NCBI RefSeq assembly: GCF_018829635.1
Contig: NZ_JAHKKG010000011.1
Coordinates: 124,001-188,000, forward strand
Length of the DNA stretch: 64,000 nt
Source of the DNA: Paractinoplanes bogorensis
GTDB lineage: Bacteria > Actinomycetota > Actinomycetes > Mycobacteriales > Micromonosporaceae
Direction: 5' to 3'
In this document: one piece after another, positions 23,706-33,041 of the stretch
Layout: the number at the start of each line of letters is the position of its first letter
Numbering within the stretch: position 1 is the first letter of the stretch
Made by a program: the position numbers and the translations under genes
Notes under the pieces: generated by a model
Databases searched by the model: none
Told to the model about the DNA's origin: nothing
Seen by the model: the letters and a program-made list of their open reading frames with translations, nothing else

Positions 23706-25664
23706 GTGCTACTCAAGAAAGCCACTGCGTGCCTGGCCGCCGCCATCGGCCTGACACTGGCTCTACCAGCGGTAACGGCCGGCGCCGCCCCAGCGCCGGT
23801 CGACGTGAAAGCCGCCGCCGCAGCAGCGGCCGGCAGCGACTGGCTGCACACCGAGGGAAACCAGATCGTCGACGCCGCGGGCAACCCGGTCTGGCTCACC
23901 GGCGTCAACTGGTTCGGATTCAACGCGTCCGAGCGCACCTTCCACGGCCTCTGGTCGGCCAACATCACCGAGGTCACCAAGGCGATGGCCGACCGTGGCA
24001 TCAACATCGTCCGGGTGCCGATCTCGACCCAGCTGCTGCTGGAGTGGAAGAACGGCCAGGCCACCGCGCCCAACGTCAACACCTACGCCAACCCGGAGCT
24101 GGTGGGCATGAACAGCCTGCAGATCTTCGAGTTCTGGCTGGGGCTGTGCGAGCGGTTCGGCCTCAAGGTCATGCTCGACGTGCACTCGGCCGAGGCCGAC
24201 AATTCGGGGCACGTCTATCCGGTCTGGTACAAGGGCGCGATCACGCCGGAGCTGTACTACCAGGCGTGGGAGTGGGCCGCTACCCGCTGGAAGAGCAACG
24301 ACACGATGGTCGCGTTCGACCTCAAGAACGAGCCGCACGGTACGCCCAACGACACCACCCGCGCCAAGTGGGACAACTCGACCGACATCGACAACTGGAA
24401 GAACACGGCCGAGACCGCCGCCCGCCGCATCCTGGCGATCAACCCGAACGTGCTGATCCTGGTCGAGGGGCAGGAGGTCTACCCGCGTGAGGGCAAGACC
24501 TGGAGCTCGCCGAACACCAACCCCGACCTGTCGCCGAACTACTACTACAACTGGTGGGGCGGCAACCTGCGCGGCGTCAAGGACAACCCGATCAACCTGG
24601 GCGCCAATCAGGACCAGTTGGTCTACTCGCCGCACGACTACGGGCCGCTGGTCTACAACCAGCCGTGGTTCGACAAGCCGTTCGACAAGACCACGCTGAC
24701 CAACGACGTGTGGCGCCCGAACTGGCTCTACATCCACGAGAACGGCACCGCGCCGCTGCTGATCGGCGAGTGGGGTGGCCGGCTCGGTCAGGACGCTCGC
24801 CAGGACAAGTGGATGACCGCCCTGCGTGACCTGATCGTCGAGAACAAGCTGCACCAGACGTTCTGGGTGCTCAACCCGAACTCGGGCGACACCGGCGGCC
24901 TGCTCCTGGACGACTGGAAGACCTGGGACGAGCAGAAGTACGCCCTGCTCAAGCCCGCGCTGTGGCAGTACGGCAACAAGTTTGTGAGCCTCGACCACGA
25001 GGTTCCCCTGGGCGGCACCGGCAGCACGACCGGCATCAGCCTGGGCCAGCGTTACAGCACCGGTGGTGGAGGCGGCGACACGACGGCGCCGTCGGTTCCG
25101 GGTCAGCCCGCCGCCGGCGGCATTTCCGGTACGGGCGTCACCCTCACCTGGGCGGCGTCGACCGACAACGTAGGAGTTACCTCGTACGACGTCCTCCGCG
25201 GCAGCACGGTCATCGCCACGGTTTCCGGCACCACGTACGCGGTCACGGGCCTGACCCCGTCGACGGCGTACACGTTCAGTGTCCGCGCCCGCGATGCGGC
25301 CGGTAACGTCTCGGCGGCGTCGGCCGCACGCTCGGTCACCACCACGGCCGGCGGCGGGGGCGGCACCGATCAGGGTTGCTCGGCCACCTACAAGACGACA
25401 AGTTCGTGGTCGGGCGGTTTCCAGGGCGAGGTTTCCGTACGCAACACGGGCACCACGGCCGGCCGAGGCTGGACCGTGAACTGGACGTACCCGAGCGGCA
25501 CCACGGTCGCCTCCCTGTGGAACGGCGTGCTCACCACGCCCGCCGTCACGGTCCGCAACGCCGACCACAACGGCGCCCTGGCCGCGGGCGCAAGCACATC
25601 GTTCGGCTTCATCGGCAGCGGCCCGGCCGCCACCCCGGCCACGGTGAGCTGCACGCTGAGCTGA
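23706..25664 (+). CDS. Secreted GH5 cellulase (endo-beta-1,4-glucanase) with Fn3 and CBM2 modules
   Basis: GTG 23706 with GGGAG 5 nt upstream gives 652 residues; earlier in-frame codons lie over the promoter and are excluded. A Sec signal (KKATACLAAAIGLTLALPAVTAGAA) precedes a GH5 barrel opening 'GNPVWLTGVNWFGFNASE'. The acid/base is E209 (FDLKNEPHG) and the nucleophile E355 (LLIGEWGGR), as expected. After a Gly linker there is a fibronectin type III domain (about 460-545: TTAPSVPGQPAAGG..TYAVTGLTPSTAYTFSVRARDAAGNVS). A CBM2 cellulose-binding module follows (about 555-652: CSATYKTTSSWSGGFQGEVSVRNTG.. ending SCTLS). Regulation by CebR is strongly suggested. Confidence 0.93.
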   Translation: MLLKKATACLAAAIGLTLALPAVTAGAAPAPVDVKAAAAAAAGSDWLHTEGNQIVDAAGNPVWLTGVNWFGFNASERTFHGLWSANITEVTKAMADRGINIVRVPISTQLLLEWKNGQATAPNVNTYANPELVGMNSLQIFEFWLGLCERFGLKVMLDVHSAEADNSGHVYPVWYKGAITPELYYQAWEWAATRWKSNDTMVAFDLKNEPHGTPNDTTRAKWDNSTDIDNWKNTAETAARRILAINPNVLILVEGQEVYPREGKTWSSPNTNPDLSPNYYYNWWGGNLRGVKDNPINLGANQDQLVYSPHDYGPLVYNQPWFDKPFDKTTLTNDVWRPNWLYIHENGTAPLLIGEWGGRLGQDARQDKWMTALRDLIVENKLHQTFWVLNPNSGDTGGLLLDDWKTWDEQKYALLKPALWQYGNKFVSLDHEVPLGGTGSTTGISLGQRYSTGGGGGDTTAPSVPGQPAAGGISGTGVTLTWAASTDNVGVTSYDVLRGSTVIATVSGTTYAVTGLTPSTAYTFSVRARDAAGNVSAASAARSVTTTAGGGGGTDQGCSATYKTTSSWSGGFQGEVSVRNTGTTAGRGWTVNWTYPSGTTVASLWNGVLTTPAVTVRNADHNGALAAGASTSFGFIGSGPAATPATVSCTLS

Positions 25665-25698
25665 GCGAAGTTGAGCGAATGAGCAGTTGAGCGAAGAT

Positions 25699-25727
25699 GC
25701 GCGGATCGGGTACGCCCCGGTCCGCGC
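25699..25727. terminator. Bidirectional terminator-like hairpin between cellulase and histidine kinase
   Basis: Arms GCGCGGA and TCCGCGC enclose an inner CGGG/CCCG stem, giving a strong hairpin centred in the 109-bp gap between convergent genes. No T-run follows on either side, as is common in actinomycetes. Confidence 0.65.
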
Positions 25728-25773
25728 ACTCTTGCTCGAAGGTGCGCGCTTACCCGCGTACGGGGAAATGGTG

Positions 25774-27561
25774 TCAATGCGAAGCCGGAACCCGGGCGTC
25801 CTCGGGGACCGTGAACCAGAACGTGCTGCCGCCGGACGGGTTGGGGTCCACGCCTACGCGGCCGTGGTGGCGCTCGATGATGCGGTGGACGATGGCCAGC
25901 CCCAGGCCGGTACCGGGGAAATTCTCGCTTCCGCCGACCCGCGTGAACGCGTCGAACACTGCTGCGCGGTCCTTCTCGGAGATGCCGATTCCGTTGTCGC
26001 TCACCTCGCAGCGCCATCGGCCCGCGGCCACCGGGTAGCAGTCGACGCGTACGCACGGCTCGCGGTCGGCCGGGGTGTATTTGATGGCGTTGCCGATCAG
26101 GTTGTCGAGCACCTGGCGCAGCAGCGTCGGATCGCCGTAGACCGTGGGCAGCTCACCCACCGTCACCTCGGCCGGGCGGTCGCCGGAGCGTTCGCGGGCG
26201 ATCTCGGACGCCAGCCGGTGCAGGTCGACCGGCACGGTGGACATCGCGCGGTTCTCGGCGGTCGCGTAGTCGAGCAGGTCGTCGATCAGCACCCGCATGT
26301 GGTCGGCGCCCGTGCGCAGCCGGGCCAGGAAGTCGCGCTGCATGTCGTCGAGCCGTTCGTACGCCTCCTCCTGCAGGAAGTCCGCGTACCCCATGATCCG
26401 GGCGAGCGGGCTCCGCAGGTCGTGCGCGACCACCCCGGCGAAGCCGACCAGCTCCGTTTCGCGCTGCCGCAGCCGCCGTTCCACCTCCTCGCGCCGTTCG
26501 ATGTCGTCGCGCAGGGCCGCGGTCGCCTCGTCGACCCGCCGCAGCGCCCGGTTTCGCGAGGTCACCACGGTCGCGGTCAGCGCCAGCAGCAGCGCGGTCA
26601 GCACGGCCCCGACCAGCCAGGCCACCTTGTCGAGGCCCTGGTCGGTGCCGGCGAGAAGCCGCTGAGTGGCTTCCACCCGCAGGGTCCAGGCACGCTGTGC
26701 GACTGTCACTTCGGTTTCCCGTACGCCCGCAGACGGGTCCAACGCCACCTCGGGTCGCCAGTCGGCCATCGGCAGCGGGTCGCCCGTGCTGCCGTCGAGC
26801 AGCGTGACCGCCACCCGGTCGCCCGCCGAATCGGCCACCACCTCGCTGAGGAAGTCCCCGCCGCGCACACCCAGCACCAGCCAGCCCCGGAACCGTCCGC
26901 TGTCCGGCGCACCCGGCGACGTCGCGTAGACCGGGGCGACGAAGACGAACGACAGCTGGCGGCGTTCCGGGGCGAGATCAGAATCCTTGAGCAGCCGGTA
27001 CGTACGACTGACGGTCACCCGGTGCCCCGCCTCGGCGGCGTTCATCGCCTCGACCGCCTGCGTCGAGCGGGACAGGTCGAGTCCGGCCGACGAGCCGGTG
27101 TCGTCGAGTGACTTGTCCAGGACGGCGAACCGGTGCGGGCCGCTCCCGGTCGGGCGCAGCGTCAATTCCGTGGCACCGCGTTGCCGCCACCGCTGCTGCA
27201 GCGCGGCCACCTGAGCGTCGGGTGCCTGGATGACCAGCGAGAGCCCGGTCGCCCCAGGCAGCCGCCGCCGGTCCACTCCCGCCGTGATCGCGGTGAACTC
27301 GGCCGACTCGAGCTCGGCCTGCGCCCCGACCGCGGCGGCCAGGTCGGTGAGCGAGTTCGCGTAGCGGCTCACCTCGGCCGAGATGGCCTGCGAGATGATC
27401 GTCGTACGCTGTCCGAGCGCCCGGGTCAGCCGGTCCCGCTCGGCGTTGTGCAGCGCTATCGCGGCCATCGCGGTGCCGGCCAGCCCGACCAGGGCGACGA
27501 GCACGAGCGCGACCGCCGACCGGCGTACCCCGGCCGCACGGGCAGGCTTTCCGGGGGTCAC
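25774..27561 (-). CDS. CHASE-domain hybrid-free sensor histidine kinase
   Basis: From GTG 27561 the protein has 595 residues. The upstream frame to ATG 27657 has poor third-position GC and is probably not coding. Order: TM1 (SAVALVLVALVGLAGTAMAAIAL), an extracytoplasmic CHASE-like sensor (about 50-300, with DRRRLPGATGLSLV), TM2 (VAWLVGAVLTALLLALTATVV), a coiled linker, HisKA with H in VVAHDLRSPLARI, then HATPase_c with N box NLIGNAIKYT, G1 DNGIGI and G2 GTGLGLAI. CHASE domains bind small extracellular ligands. No response regulator is adjacent, so it is an orphan kinase. It is divergent from ku. Confidence 0.88.
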   Translation of the reverse strand: MTPGKPARAAGVRRSAVALVLVALVGLAGTAMAAIALHNAERDRLTRALGQRTTIISQAISAEVSRYANSLTDLAAAVGAQAELESAEFTAITAGVDRRRLPGATGLSLVIQAPDAQVAALQQRWRQRGATELTLRPTGSGPHRFAVLDKSLDDTGSSAGLDLSRSTQAVEAMNAAEAGHRVTVSRTYRLLKDSDLAPERRQLSFVFVAPVYATSPGAPDSGRFRGWLVLGVRGGDFLSEVVADSAGDRVAVTLLDGSTGDPLPMADWRPEVALDPSAGVRETEVTVAQRAWTLRVEATQRLLAGTDQGLDKVAWLVGAVLTALLLALTATVVTSRNRALRRVDEATAALRDDIERREEVERRLRQRETELVGFAGVVAHDLRSPLARIMGYADFLQEEAYERLDDMQRDFLARLRTGADHMRVLIDDLLDYATAENRAMSTVPVDLHRLASEIARERSGDRPAEVTVGELPTVYGDPTLLRQVLDNLIGNAIKYTPADREPCVRVDCYPVAAGRWRCEVSDNGIGISEKDRAAVFDAFTRVGGSENFPGTGLGLAIVHRIIERHHGRVGVDPNPSGGSTFWFTVPEDARVPASH

Positions 27562-27570
27562 ATTTGTGAC
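27557..27570. promoter_or_regulatory. Inverted repeat GTCACA-TT-TGTGAC at the kinase start
   Basis: A perfect 6-2-6 dyad sits over the proposed GTG of the histidine kinase, within the divergent kinase/ku region. It may be an operator or chance; the arms resemble CRP half-sites but in reversed order. Confidence 0.35.
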
Positions 27571-27655
27571 GGTACGCCCGATGGCGCCCCGATCAGGCCG
27601 GTTCCCGACCCTGTTCAGCCGTTTCTCAGGACCTACACCGGGTAGTGAAACGCTC

Positions 27656-28333
27656 ATGGCGCGACCGATCTGGACAGGTGCGATCACTTTCGGTCTGGTC
27701 TCGGTGCCGGTGGCGATGTATTCGGCCACCCGCGAGCACGAGGTCAGCTTCCACCAGTTCGAGAAGGGCACGGACGACCGCATCCGCTACCGGCGCGTGA
27801 ACGAGCGCACCGGCAAGGAGGTCGACTACGACGACATCGTCAAGGGCGTCGACGGCGTCTACCTCGACCAGGACGAGCTCGACTCGGTGGCGCCGGGCCG
27901 GTCACGCAGCCTCGACATCCACCGGTTCGTCGAGCTGGCCGACATCGACCCGCTGTACTACCAGAAGACGTACTGGCTGGGCCCCGGCCAGGGAGAGACC
28001 GCCAAGGTCTACGGCCTGCTGCGCGACGCGATGGCCGACTCGGGCCGGGCCGCCGTGGGCACCCTGGTCATGCGCGGCAAGGAATACCTGACCACCATCC
28101 GCGCCGACGGCAAGATGCTGGTCCTGCAGACCATGTACTTCGCCGACGAGGTACGCGACCCGGCCGACCAGATCGACGACCTGCCCCGCCGCAACCAGGC
28201 CAAGCCGGCCGAGCTGAAGATGGCCCAGCAGCTGATCGACTCGATGGCGGGCCCGTGGAAGCCGGCCGATTTCCGCGACACCTACCAGGACCGCGTCCAA
28301 AAGCTGATCAAGGCCAAGTCGAAGGGCAAGTAG
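27656..28333 (+). CDS. ku: Ku DNA-end-binding protein (NHEJ), ended early by an in-frame TAG
   Basis: The 225-residue product begins with the canonical bacterial Ku start MARPIWTGAITFGLVSVPVAMYSAT and covers the full Ku core ring, ending ..FRDTYQDRVQKLIKAKSKGK. Ku homodimers bind double-strand ends and recruit ligase LigD. The same frame continues past the amber stop at 28331-28333 for 68 more sense codons that read as the usual lysine-rich Ku tail. A single base change (GAG to TAG) would explain this. The core should still bind DNA ends, but the tail affecting bridging and end-joining would be lost. No LigD gene is in the window. The ATG nearly coincides with an antisense ATG of the kinase frame. 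Confidence 0.9.
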   Translation: MARPIWTGAITFGLVSVPVAMYSATREHEVSFHQFEKGTDDRIRYRRVNERTGKEVDYDDIVKGVDGVYLDQDELDSVAPGRSRSLDIHRFVELADIDPLYYQKTYWLGPGQGETAKVYGLLRDAMADSGRAAVGTLVMRGKEYLTTIRADGKMLVLQTMYFADEVRDPADQIDDLPRRNQAKPAELKMAQQLIDSMAGPWKPADFRDTYQDRVQKLIKAKSKGK

Positions 28334-28540
28334 GTCAAGACGGCGGAGCCGGCCCCGGACCCGACCGCGGCGTCCGACCTGTTCGACATCCTGCGCAAGA
28401 GTGTGGAGGCCGCCTCCAAGCGTCGCACCACCGCCGCGCCGGCGAGGAAGACCGCTCCGGCGAAGAAGACGACGAAGAAGGCGGCGCCGGCGAGGAAGGC
28501 GGCGACGAAAACAGCCAAGCCGAAGCGCAAAGCTGCCTGA
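28334..28540 (+). pseudogene. Severed lysine-rich C-terminal tail of Ku
   Basis: In frame with ku after its TAG, the sequence reads VKTAEPAPDPTAASDLFDIL.. followed by SVEAASKRRT and then repeated PARKTAPAKKTTKKAAPARK units to TGA 28538-28540. This matches the normal Ku tail: a short acidic linker, a 'DLxxxLRxSVEAA' helix and a Lys/Ala-rich extension. There is no ribosome site or start codon of its own. It is either translated by readthrough, or lost, or the TAG is a sequencing error. Confidence 0.85.
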
Positions 28541-28594
28541 CCCACCCGGGTGACGCCGCGGATCTGTCGCGCTCGACGTGGCTACGCTTCGCCG

Positions 28595-29860
28595 GTGCCC
28601 GTATCGCGGAAACGCAAGTCGAAGAAGACCGCCAACCAGCACCAGCTCCTGGCCAGGAAGGCGCGCCAGGACAGGCAGGTGCAGAACGTTCTCGCGGAGG
28701 CGGAACGTGGGCGGGTGCGTCGAGCGGCGTTGGCCGGCCCCTCGGCCGGCGCGCTGATCGCCGAACTGACCGCGTACGGCCGGGAGAGCGGCGGCCCCGC
28801 TCTGGAGGACGAGTTCTGCGCGCGGCTCGGACCACTGCTGCGTGAGTGGGATCAGCGACCGCGGAACGAGTATGCCGGGCCGGGCGACTTCGCCTTGGCC
28901 CTGGTCCGCGCGGCCCGCGCCGGCGTCGAGCGGTCACTCCGGAGCGGCGAGGATCCGTTGGCGGTATGGCGCGTATTGGACATGATTATCGAGATCTTGC
29001 CCGCCGCCTCCCTTGAAGAGGTCAGTGAGCTGCTTCCCGACCTCAACGAGTGGCCCGGCGACGTCGAGCCGCCGGAGTTGCCCGTCCCGGCGTCGCTGAT
29101 CGGCAGGGTGTCATGGGCCCGGGACCGCTACGGCAGTCGCTTCGCGGTCACCGCCGGCTTCGCTGCGTCTGGCGGCCCGGTTCGCTGGTATCTGTGGGAC
29201 ATCGACGCCTGCACCATGAGTCCCCTGACGGTCCGCAGCGGCTATTACGACTCACCCGAGCAGGCATTGGCGGCCTGGCAGTCCGGTGCCGGCCTGACGT
29301 CCACCGGCGATGCCCGGTGGACCGAGGTCGACGACCGGTCGCTGCTGGAGGACCTGATGCCCGGGGCGGACAACCTGTCGATTCTGGGCGGTGAGAGTGC
29401 CGACCAGTTCGCCGAGTTCTATCGCAGCCGCCGGCTCGCCGAGGTGGTGCTCGACGTGGGTATGAAGTCGAAGCCTCGTCCCTCCCGTTCCGCGCAGCCC
29501 GGCCCGGCGGAGTTCGCCCAGTGGCACCGCGAGCGCGCGACCGGGCCTGTGCCGGAAGACCTCGACGAGGTGGCCGACGCGCTGGCTGACGTCTGGGGCT
29601 GTGAGGTTCCCGCCCTCTACCAGTGCTGCTCACCGCACCGAGTGGCCTTCGTGGCGACCACGGCCGGGGCCGAGTTCGGGGCCGACTATGCCCCGCGGGT
29701 GATCGAGCTCCTGCCGAGCTGGGTGGCCTGGCTGGCCGACCGCTCGGGTCTGGCCGAGGACCTGACCGCCCGTGCTCTGGTCTATGCCTCCGGCCGGCCC
29801 CACCCCGCTCTTGGCACAGACGAGCGAACCCTCGACTACCAGGCGATCGTCATCGAGTAG
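28595..29860 (+). CDS. Hypothetical protein, 421 aa, with basic N-terminus
   Basis: The GTG at 28595 gives an N-terminus rich in Arg and Lys (SRKRKSKKTANQHQLLARKARQDR). The rest is acidic and probably mixed alpha/beta, with Trp-rich stretches (WYLWDIDACTMSP; LPSWVAWLADRSG). Codon use is typical of the genome throughout, so the gene is real. I do not recognise a domain; there is no signal peptide. It is on the same strand as ku but separated by 54 bp from the severed tail, and its 3' end overlaps the convergent gene by 11 bp. Confidence 0.7.
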   Translation: MPVSRKRKSKKTANQHQLLARKARQDRQVQNVLAEAERGRVRRAALAGPSAGALIAELTAYGRESGGPALEDEFCARLGPLLREWDQRPRNEYAGPGDFALALVRAARAGVERSLRSGEDPLAVWRVLDMIIEILPAASLEEVSELLPDLNEWPGDVEPPELPVPASLIGRVSWARDRYGSRFAVTAGFAASGGPVRWYLWDIDACTMSPLTVRSGYYDSPEQALAAWQSGAGLTSTGDARWTEVDDRSLLEDLMPGADNLSILGGESADQFAEFYRSRRLAEVVLDVGMKSKPRPSRSAQPGPAEFAQWHRERATGPVPEDLDEVADALADVWGCEVPALYQCCSPHRVAFVATTAGAEFGADYAPRVIELLPSWVAWLADRSGLAEDLTARALVYASGRPHPALGTDERTLDYQAIVIE

Positions 29861-30470
29861 CCTGCCCGGCAACGCTGAGATCATTTTGCGGGCCCAGCAG
29901 CGCGTCCAGCATCTGCCTCGTGCCGGCCAGCGAACCGCGCAGGCTCACCGTCCGTAGTTCGCGGCCCAGGGTGATCGACACGTCCCGTACGCGTCGGTCG
30001 TCGCCCGCCTCACCGGCTGTGAGGGCGGCCTCGATGCGAGTCCACAGCTGCCAAGGCTGTTGGTCGAGCAGGGCCCGGGCCGCGCGGTCGAGCGCCGCGC
30101 ACGTGATGTCGACGGCGGCGTCCTCGCCGAGTTCGGCCACCCATGCCAATTCGTCGGGCTCGGGGCGCAGGGACGGCGACTCGTGCAGAACCGTGGCGTA
30201 AAGCATCGCCAGAACCGTTTGCCGATGCTCCTCGCCGCCACGGAAACGTGCCACGACGCGCGCCGCACGGCCCAAGGGCAGATCGACCGCCTCGCGGGTG
30301 TCGCGGACCCGGGCGTGGAAAGGACGTTGTTCGCGTTGAGCGAACGACCTCTCGTTCGCCAATAGGCGGGCGGCGACCGAATAGGCCACTCCCAGCTGGG
30401 CGGCGAGCGCTCGAACGGCCCGCCGGCGGGCGCGGTCGGGGACGGGGTGGCGGTGCTTCGTTCCGGTCAT
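29850..30470 (-). CDS. Hypothetical protein with an N-terminal HTH-like segment, 206 aa
   Basis: ATG 30470 follows GGGAGG with 6-nt spacing. The N-terminal part (RRRAVRALAAQLGVAYSVAARLLANERS) has the helix-turn-helix look of a small DNA-binding domain (ALAAQLGVAYSVAARLL). The remainder is helical (RRVRDVSITLGRELRTVSLRGSLAGTRQMLDALLG). No named family is recognised. It is divergent from the ClpC-like gene, with a 200-bp shared promoter region. Confidence 0.65.
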   Translation of the reverse strand: MTGTKHRHPVPDRARRRAVRALAAQLGVAYSVAARLLANERSFAQREQRPFHARVRDTREAVDLPLGRAARVVARFRGGEEHRQTVLAMLYATVLHESPSLRPEPDELAWVAELGEDAAVDITCAALDRAARALLDQQPWQLWTRIEAALTAGEAGDDRRVRDVSITLGRELRTVSLRGSLAGTRQMLDALLGPQNDLSVAGQATR

Positions 30471-30670
30471 CGCGGTCCTCCCTTCGCGCCATCGTAGGAC
30501 GGCCGTTGTATGTTGAGGGGGCAGCCGCGCCTGCACGAGCGAGGCGAGGCCCCCCACGCGGGCCCCGCGTTTTCGCCAAGAGGCTCAGACTCAGCGCTCT
30601 TCACCCATTCGCGATGACACGCGTCTATCGGGTGGGGTGCGTGGGGCCTCGCCGCGAGGACGTGAGTGTC

Positions 30671-32989
30671 GTGTTCGAACGATTCACCGACCGTGCCCGC
30701 CGGGTCGTCGTGCTGGCCCAGGAGGAAGCCCGCACGCTCAACCACGACTACATCGGCACCGAACATCTCCTGCTCGGCCTGATCCGCGAGGGTGACGGCA
30801 TCGCCGGACAGGTTCTGCACAATCTCGGCGTGACTCTCGAGAGTGTCCGCGCGCACCTGGAAAGCGGCGACATCGCGCCGGGCGGGCACATCCCGTTCAC
30901 CCCGGCCGCCAAGAAGGTGCTGGAATTGGCGCTGCGCGAGTCGCTCGCTCTCGGCCACCACTACATCGGCACCGAGCACATTCTGCTGGCACTGGTCCGC
31001 GAGGGCGAAAAGACATTAGACCCTTCCCGCGTACGCAGTGAGGTGCTCGCCCTGCTGCAAAGTCCCGAGGAGCCGGTGACCCGCCCGAGTGAGCTTCTCG
31101 ACCAGTACGGCGTCAACCTCACTCAGCGCGCCCGCGACGGCAAACTCGACCCGGTCATCGGCCGTGACCGTGAGATCGAACGGGTCATGGTCGTCCTCTG
31201 TTGCCGCACCAAGAACAACCCGGTGCTGCTCGGCGACCCGGGCGTCGGCAAAACCGCGATCGTCGACGGCGTGTGCCACCAGATCGTCCGCGGAACCGCT
31301 CCGGATGCGCTCACCGGCAAGCAGATCTACACGCTCGATCTGAGCCTGCTGGTGGCCGGTTCCCGCTATCGCGGCGATTTCGAGGAACGCCTCAAGAAGG
31401 TCGTCAAGGAATGCCGCACCCGGGGCGACATCATCCTGTTCGTCGACGAGATCCACACCCTGGTGGGTGCGGGTGCGGCCGAGGGGGCGATCGACGCCGC
31501 GAGCATCCTCAAGCCGATGCTGGCCCGGGGCGAGTTGCAGACGATCGGCGCCACCACCACGGCCGAGTACCGGAAGTATTTCGAGAAGGACGCGGCGCTG
31601 GCCCGGCGCTTCCAGCCGGTGCGGATCGACGAACCCACGTACGCGCAGGCGATCGACATTCTGAAAGGGCTGCGCGACCGGTACGAGGCCCATCACCGCG
31701 TCACCTTCACCGATGCCGCTCTGACGGCCGCGGTGACTCTGGCCGATCGGTACATCGCCGACCGTTTCCTGCCCGACAAGGCCATCGACCTGATCGACGA
31801 GGCCGGCGCAAAGGCCCGTATCGAGCAGTTGACCGCGCCCGAGCGCAATGTCGCCCTGACGCGGCTGCGACGGGAGAAGGAGGCGGCGATCGACGCTCAG
31901 GACTTCGAACGGGCCGCCCGGATCCGCGACGACGAGAAAAGGGCCGTGGCCGAGCGGCGGGTCGAGGTCGGCTCGGAACAGATCGCCGAGGTGCTGGCCC
32001 AGTCGACCGGCATTCCCGTCTATCAGTTGACCGAGGAGGAGACCGCCCGGCTGCTGAGAATGGAGGACGAACTGCACCGCCGGGTCATCGGACAGGGCGA
32101 GGCCGTCCGTGCGGTCGCGAAGGCGATCCGGCGTACGCGGGCGGGGTTGAAAGATCCTCGTCGGCCATCCGGATCGTTCATCTTCGCCGGCCCTTCCGGC
32201 GTCGGAAAGACGTCGCTGGCCCGGGCGCTGGCCGAATTCCTGTTCGGCTCGGAGGACGCGCTGATTCAGCTCGACATGTCGGAGTTCCACGACCACTCGA
32301 CGGTGTCGCGGCTCGTCGGGGCGCCTCCCGGCTATGTCGGCCACGACGAGGGCGGGCAGCTGACCGAGAAGGTGCGCCGCAAGCCGTTCTCGGTGGTGCT
32401 GTTCGACGAGATCGAGAAGGCCCATCCCGACGTGTTCGGCGCGCTGCTGCAGATTCTCGAGGACGGCCGTCTCACCGACGGGCGGGGCCGGATCGTCGAT
32501 TTCAAGAACACGGTCATCATCCTGACGACCAACCTGGGCACGCGATCGTTCTCCGGTGTCCCGCTCGGATTCAACTCGTCGGAGGGGATCCCCGGCCGGC
32601 AGGTCAGGGAGGCGCTGAAACAGCATTTCCGCCCCGAATTCCTCAACCGGATCGACGACACGATCGTGTTCCCGCCGCTCGACATCACCCAGGTCGTCGA
32701 GATCGTCGACGTCATGATGGCCCGCATCGAGACCCAGTTGCGCAACAAGGACATCGACATCGAGCTGACCGACGCCGCCCGCGAATATCTGGCCCGCAAA
32801 GGATTCGACCCGGCGATGGGCGCCCGCCCGCTGCGCCGGGTGATCCAGCGCGAGATCGAGGACGCCCTGGCCGAGAAGATCCTCTTCCACGAGGTGCGCC
32901 CGGGGCAACGCATCGTGATCGACCGTGGTGACGATGGGTTGACCTTCGGCTCGTCACCGACGCCGGCGCCGGTGACCCAGCCGGTGTGA
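30671..32989 (+). CDS. ClpC-like AAA+ ATPase (Clp protease ATP-binding subunit)
   Basis: GTG 30671 yields the canonical start (V/M)FERFTDRARRVVVLAQEEAR and has GAGGA about 10 nt upstream; GTG 30662 is too near the site. The 772-residue protein has two Clp N-repeats (to about 140) and a first AAA module with Walker A GDPGVGKTA (about 187) and Walker B ILFVDEIHTL (about 255). A middle domain with a UVR-like REKEAAIDAQDFERAARIRD comes next. The second AAA module has GPSGVGKTS (about 507) and VVLFDEIEKAH (about 575). It would unfold substrates for ClpP. It is shorter than housekeeping ClpC (about 840) and has CCRTKNNP in place of SRRTKNNP, so it is probably a paralogue. Confidence 0.88.
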   Translation: MFERFTDRARRVVVLAQEEARTLNHDYIGTEHLLLGLIREGDGIAGQVLHNLGVTLESVRAHLESGDIAPGGHIPFTPAAKKVLELALRESLALGHHYIGTEHILLALVREGEKTLDPSRVRSEVLALLQSPEEPVTRPSELLDQYGVNLTQRARDGKLDPVIGRDREIERVMVVLCCRTKNNPVLLGDPGVGKTAIVDGVCHQIVRGTAPDALTGKQIYTLDLSLLVAGSRYRGDFEERLKKVVKECRTRGDIILFVDEIHTLVGAGAAEGAIDAASILKPMLARGELQTIGATTTAEYRKYFEKDAALARRFQPVRIDEPTYAQAIDILKGLRDRYEAHHRVTFTDAALTAAVTLADRYIADRFLPDKAIDLIDEAGAKARIEQLTAPERNVALTRLRREKEAAIDAQDFERAARIRDDEKRAVAERRVEVGSEQIAEVLAQSTGIPVYQLTEEETARLLRMEDELHRRVIGQGEAVRAVAKAIRRTRAGLKDPRRPSGSFIFAGPSGVGKTSLARALAEFLFGSEDALIQLDMSEFHDHSTVSRLVGAPPGYVGHDEGGQLTEKVRRKPFSVVLFDEIEKAHPDVFGALLQILEDGRLTDGRGRIVDFKNTVIILTTNLGTRSFSGVPLGFNSSEGIPGRQVREALKQHFRPEFLNRIDDTIVFPPLDITQVVEIVDVMMARIETQLRNKDIDIELTDAAREYLARKGFDPAMGARPLRRVIQREIEDALAEKILFHEVRPGQRIVIDRGDDGLTFGSSPTPAPVTQPV

Positions 32990-33041
32990 CCCAGGCCGCT
33001 GACGGGGCCGGGCGTCCACCCGGCTCCGTTAGCATCGGCGC

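Noticed and set aside
30143..30670. Upstream in-frame extension of the ClpC-like protein
   Set aside because: It runs antisense through the divergent gene; the canonical FERFTDRARRVV start and the ribosome site fix the start at 30671.
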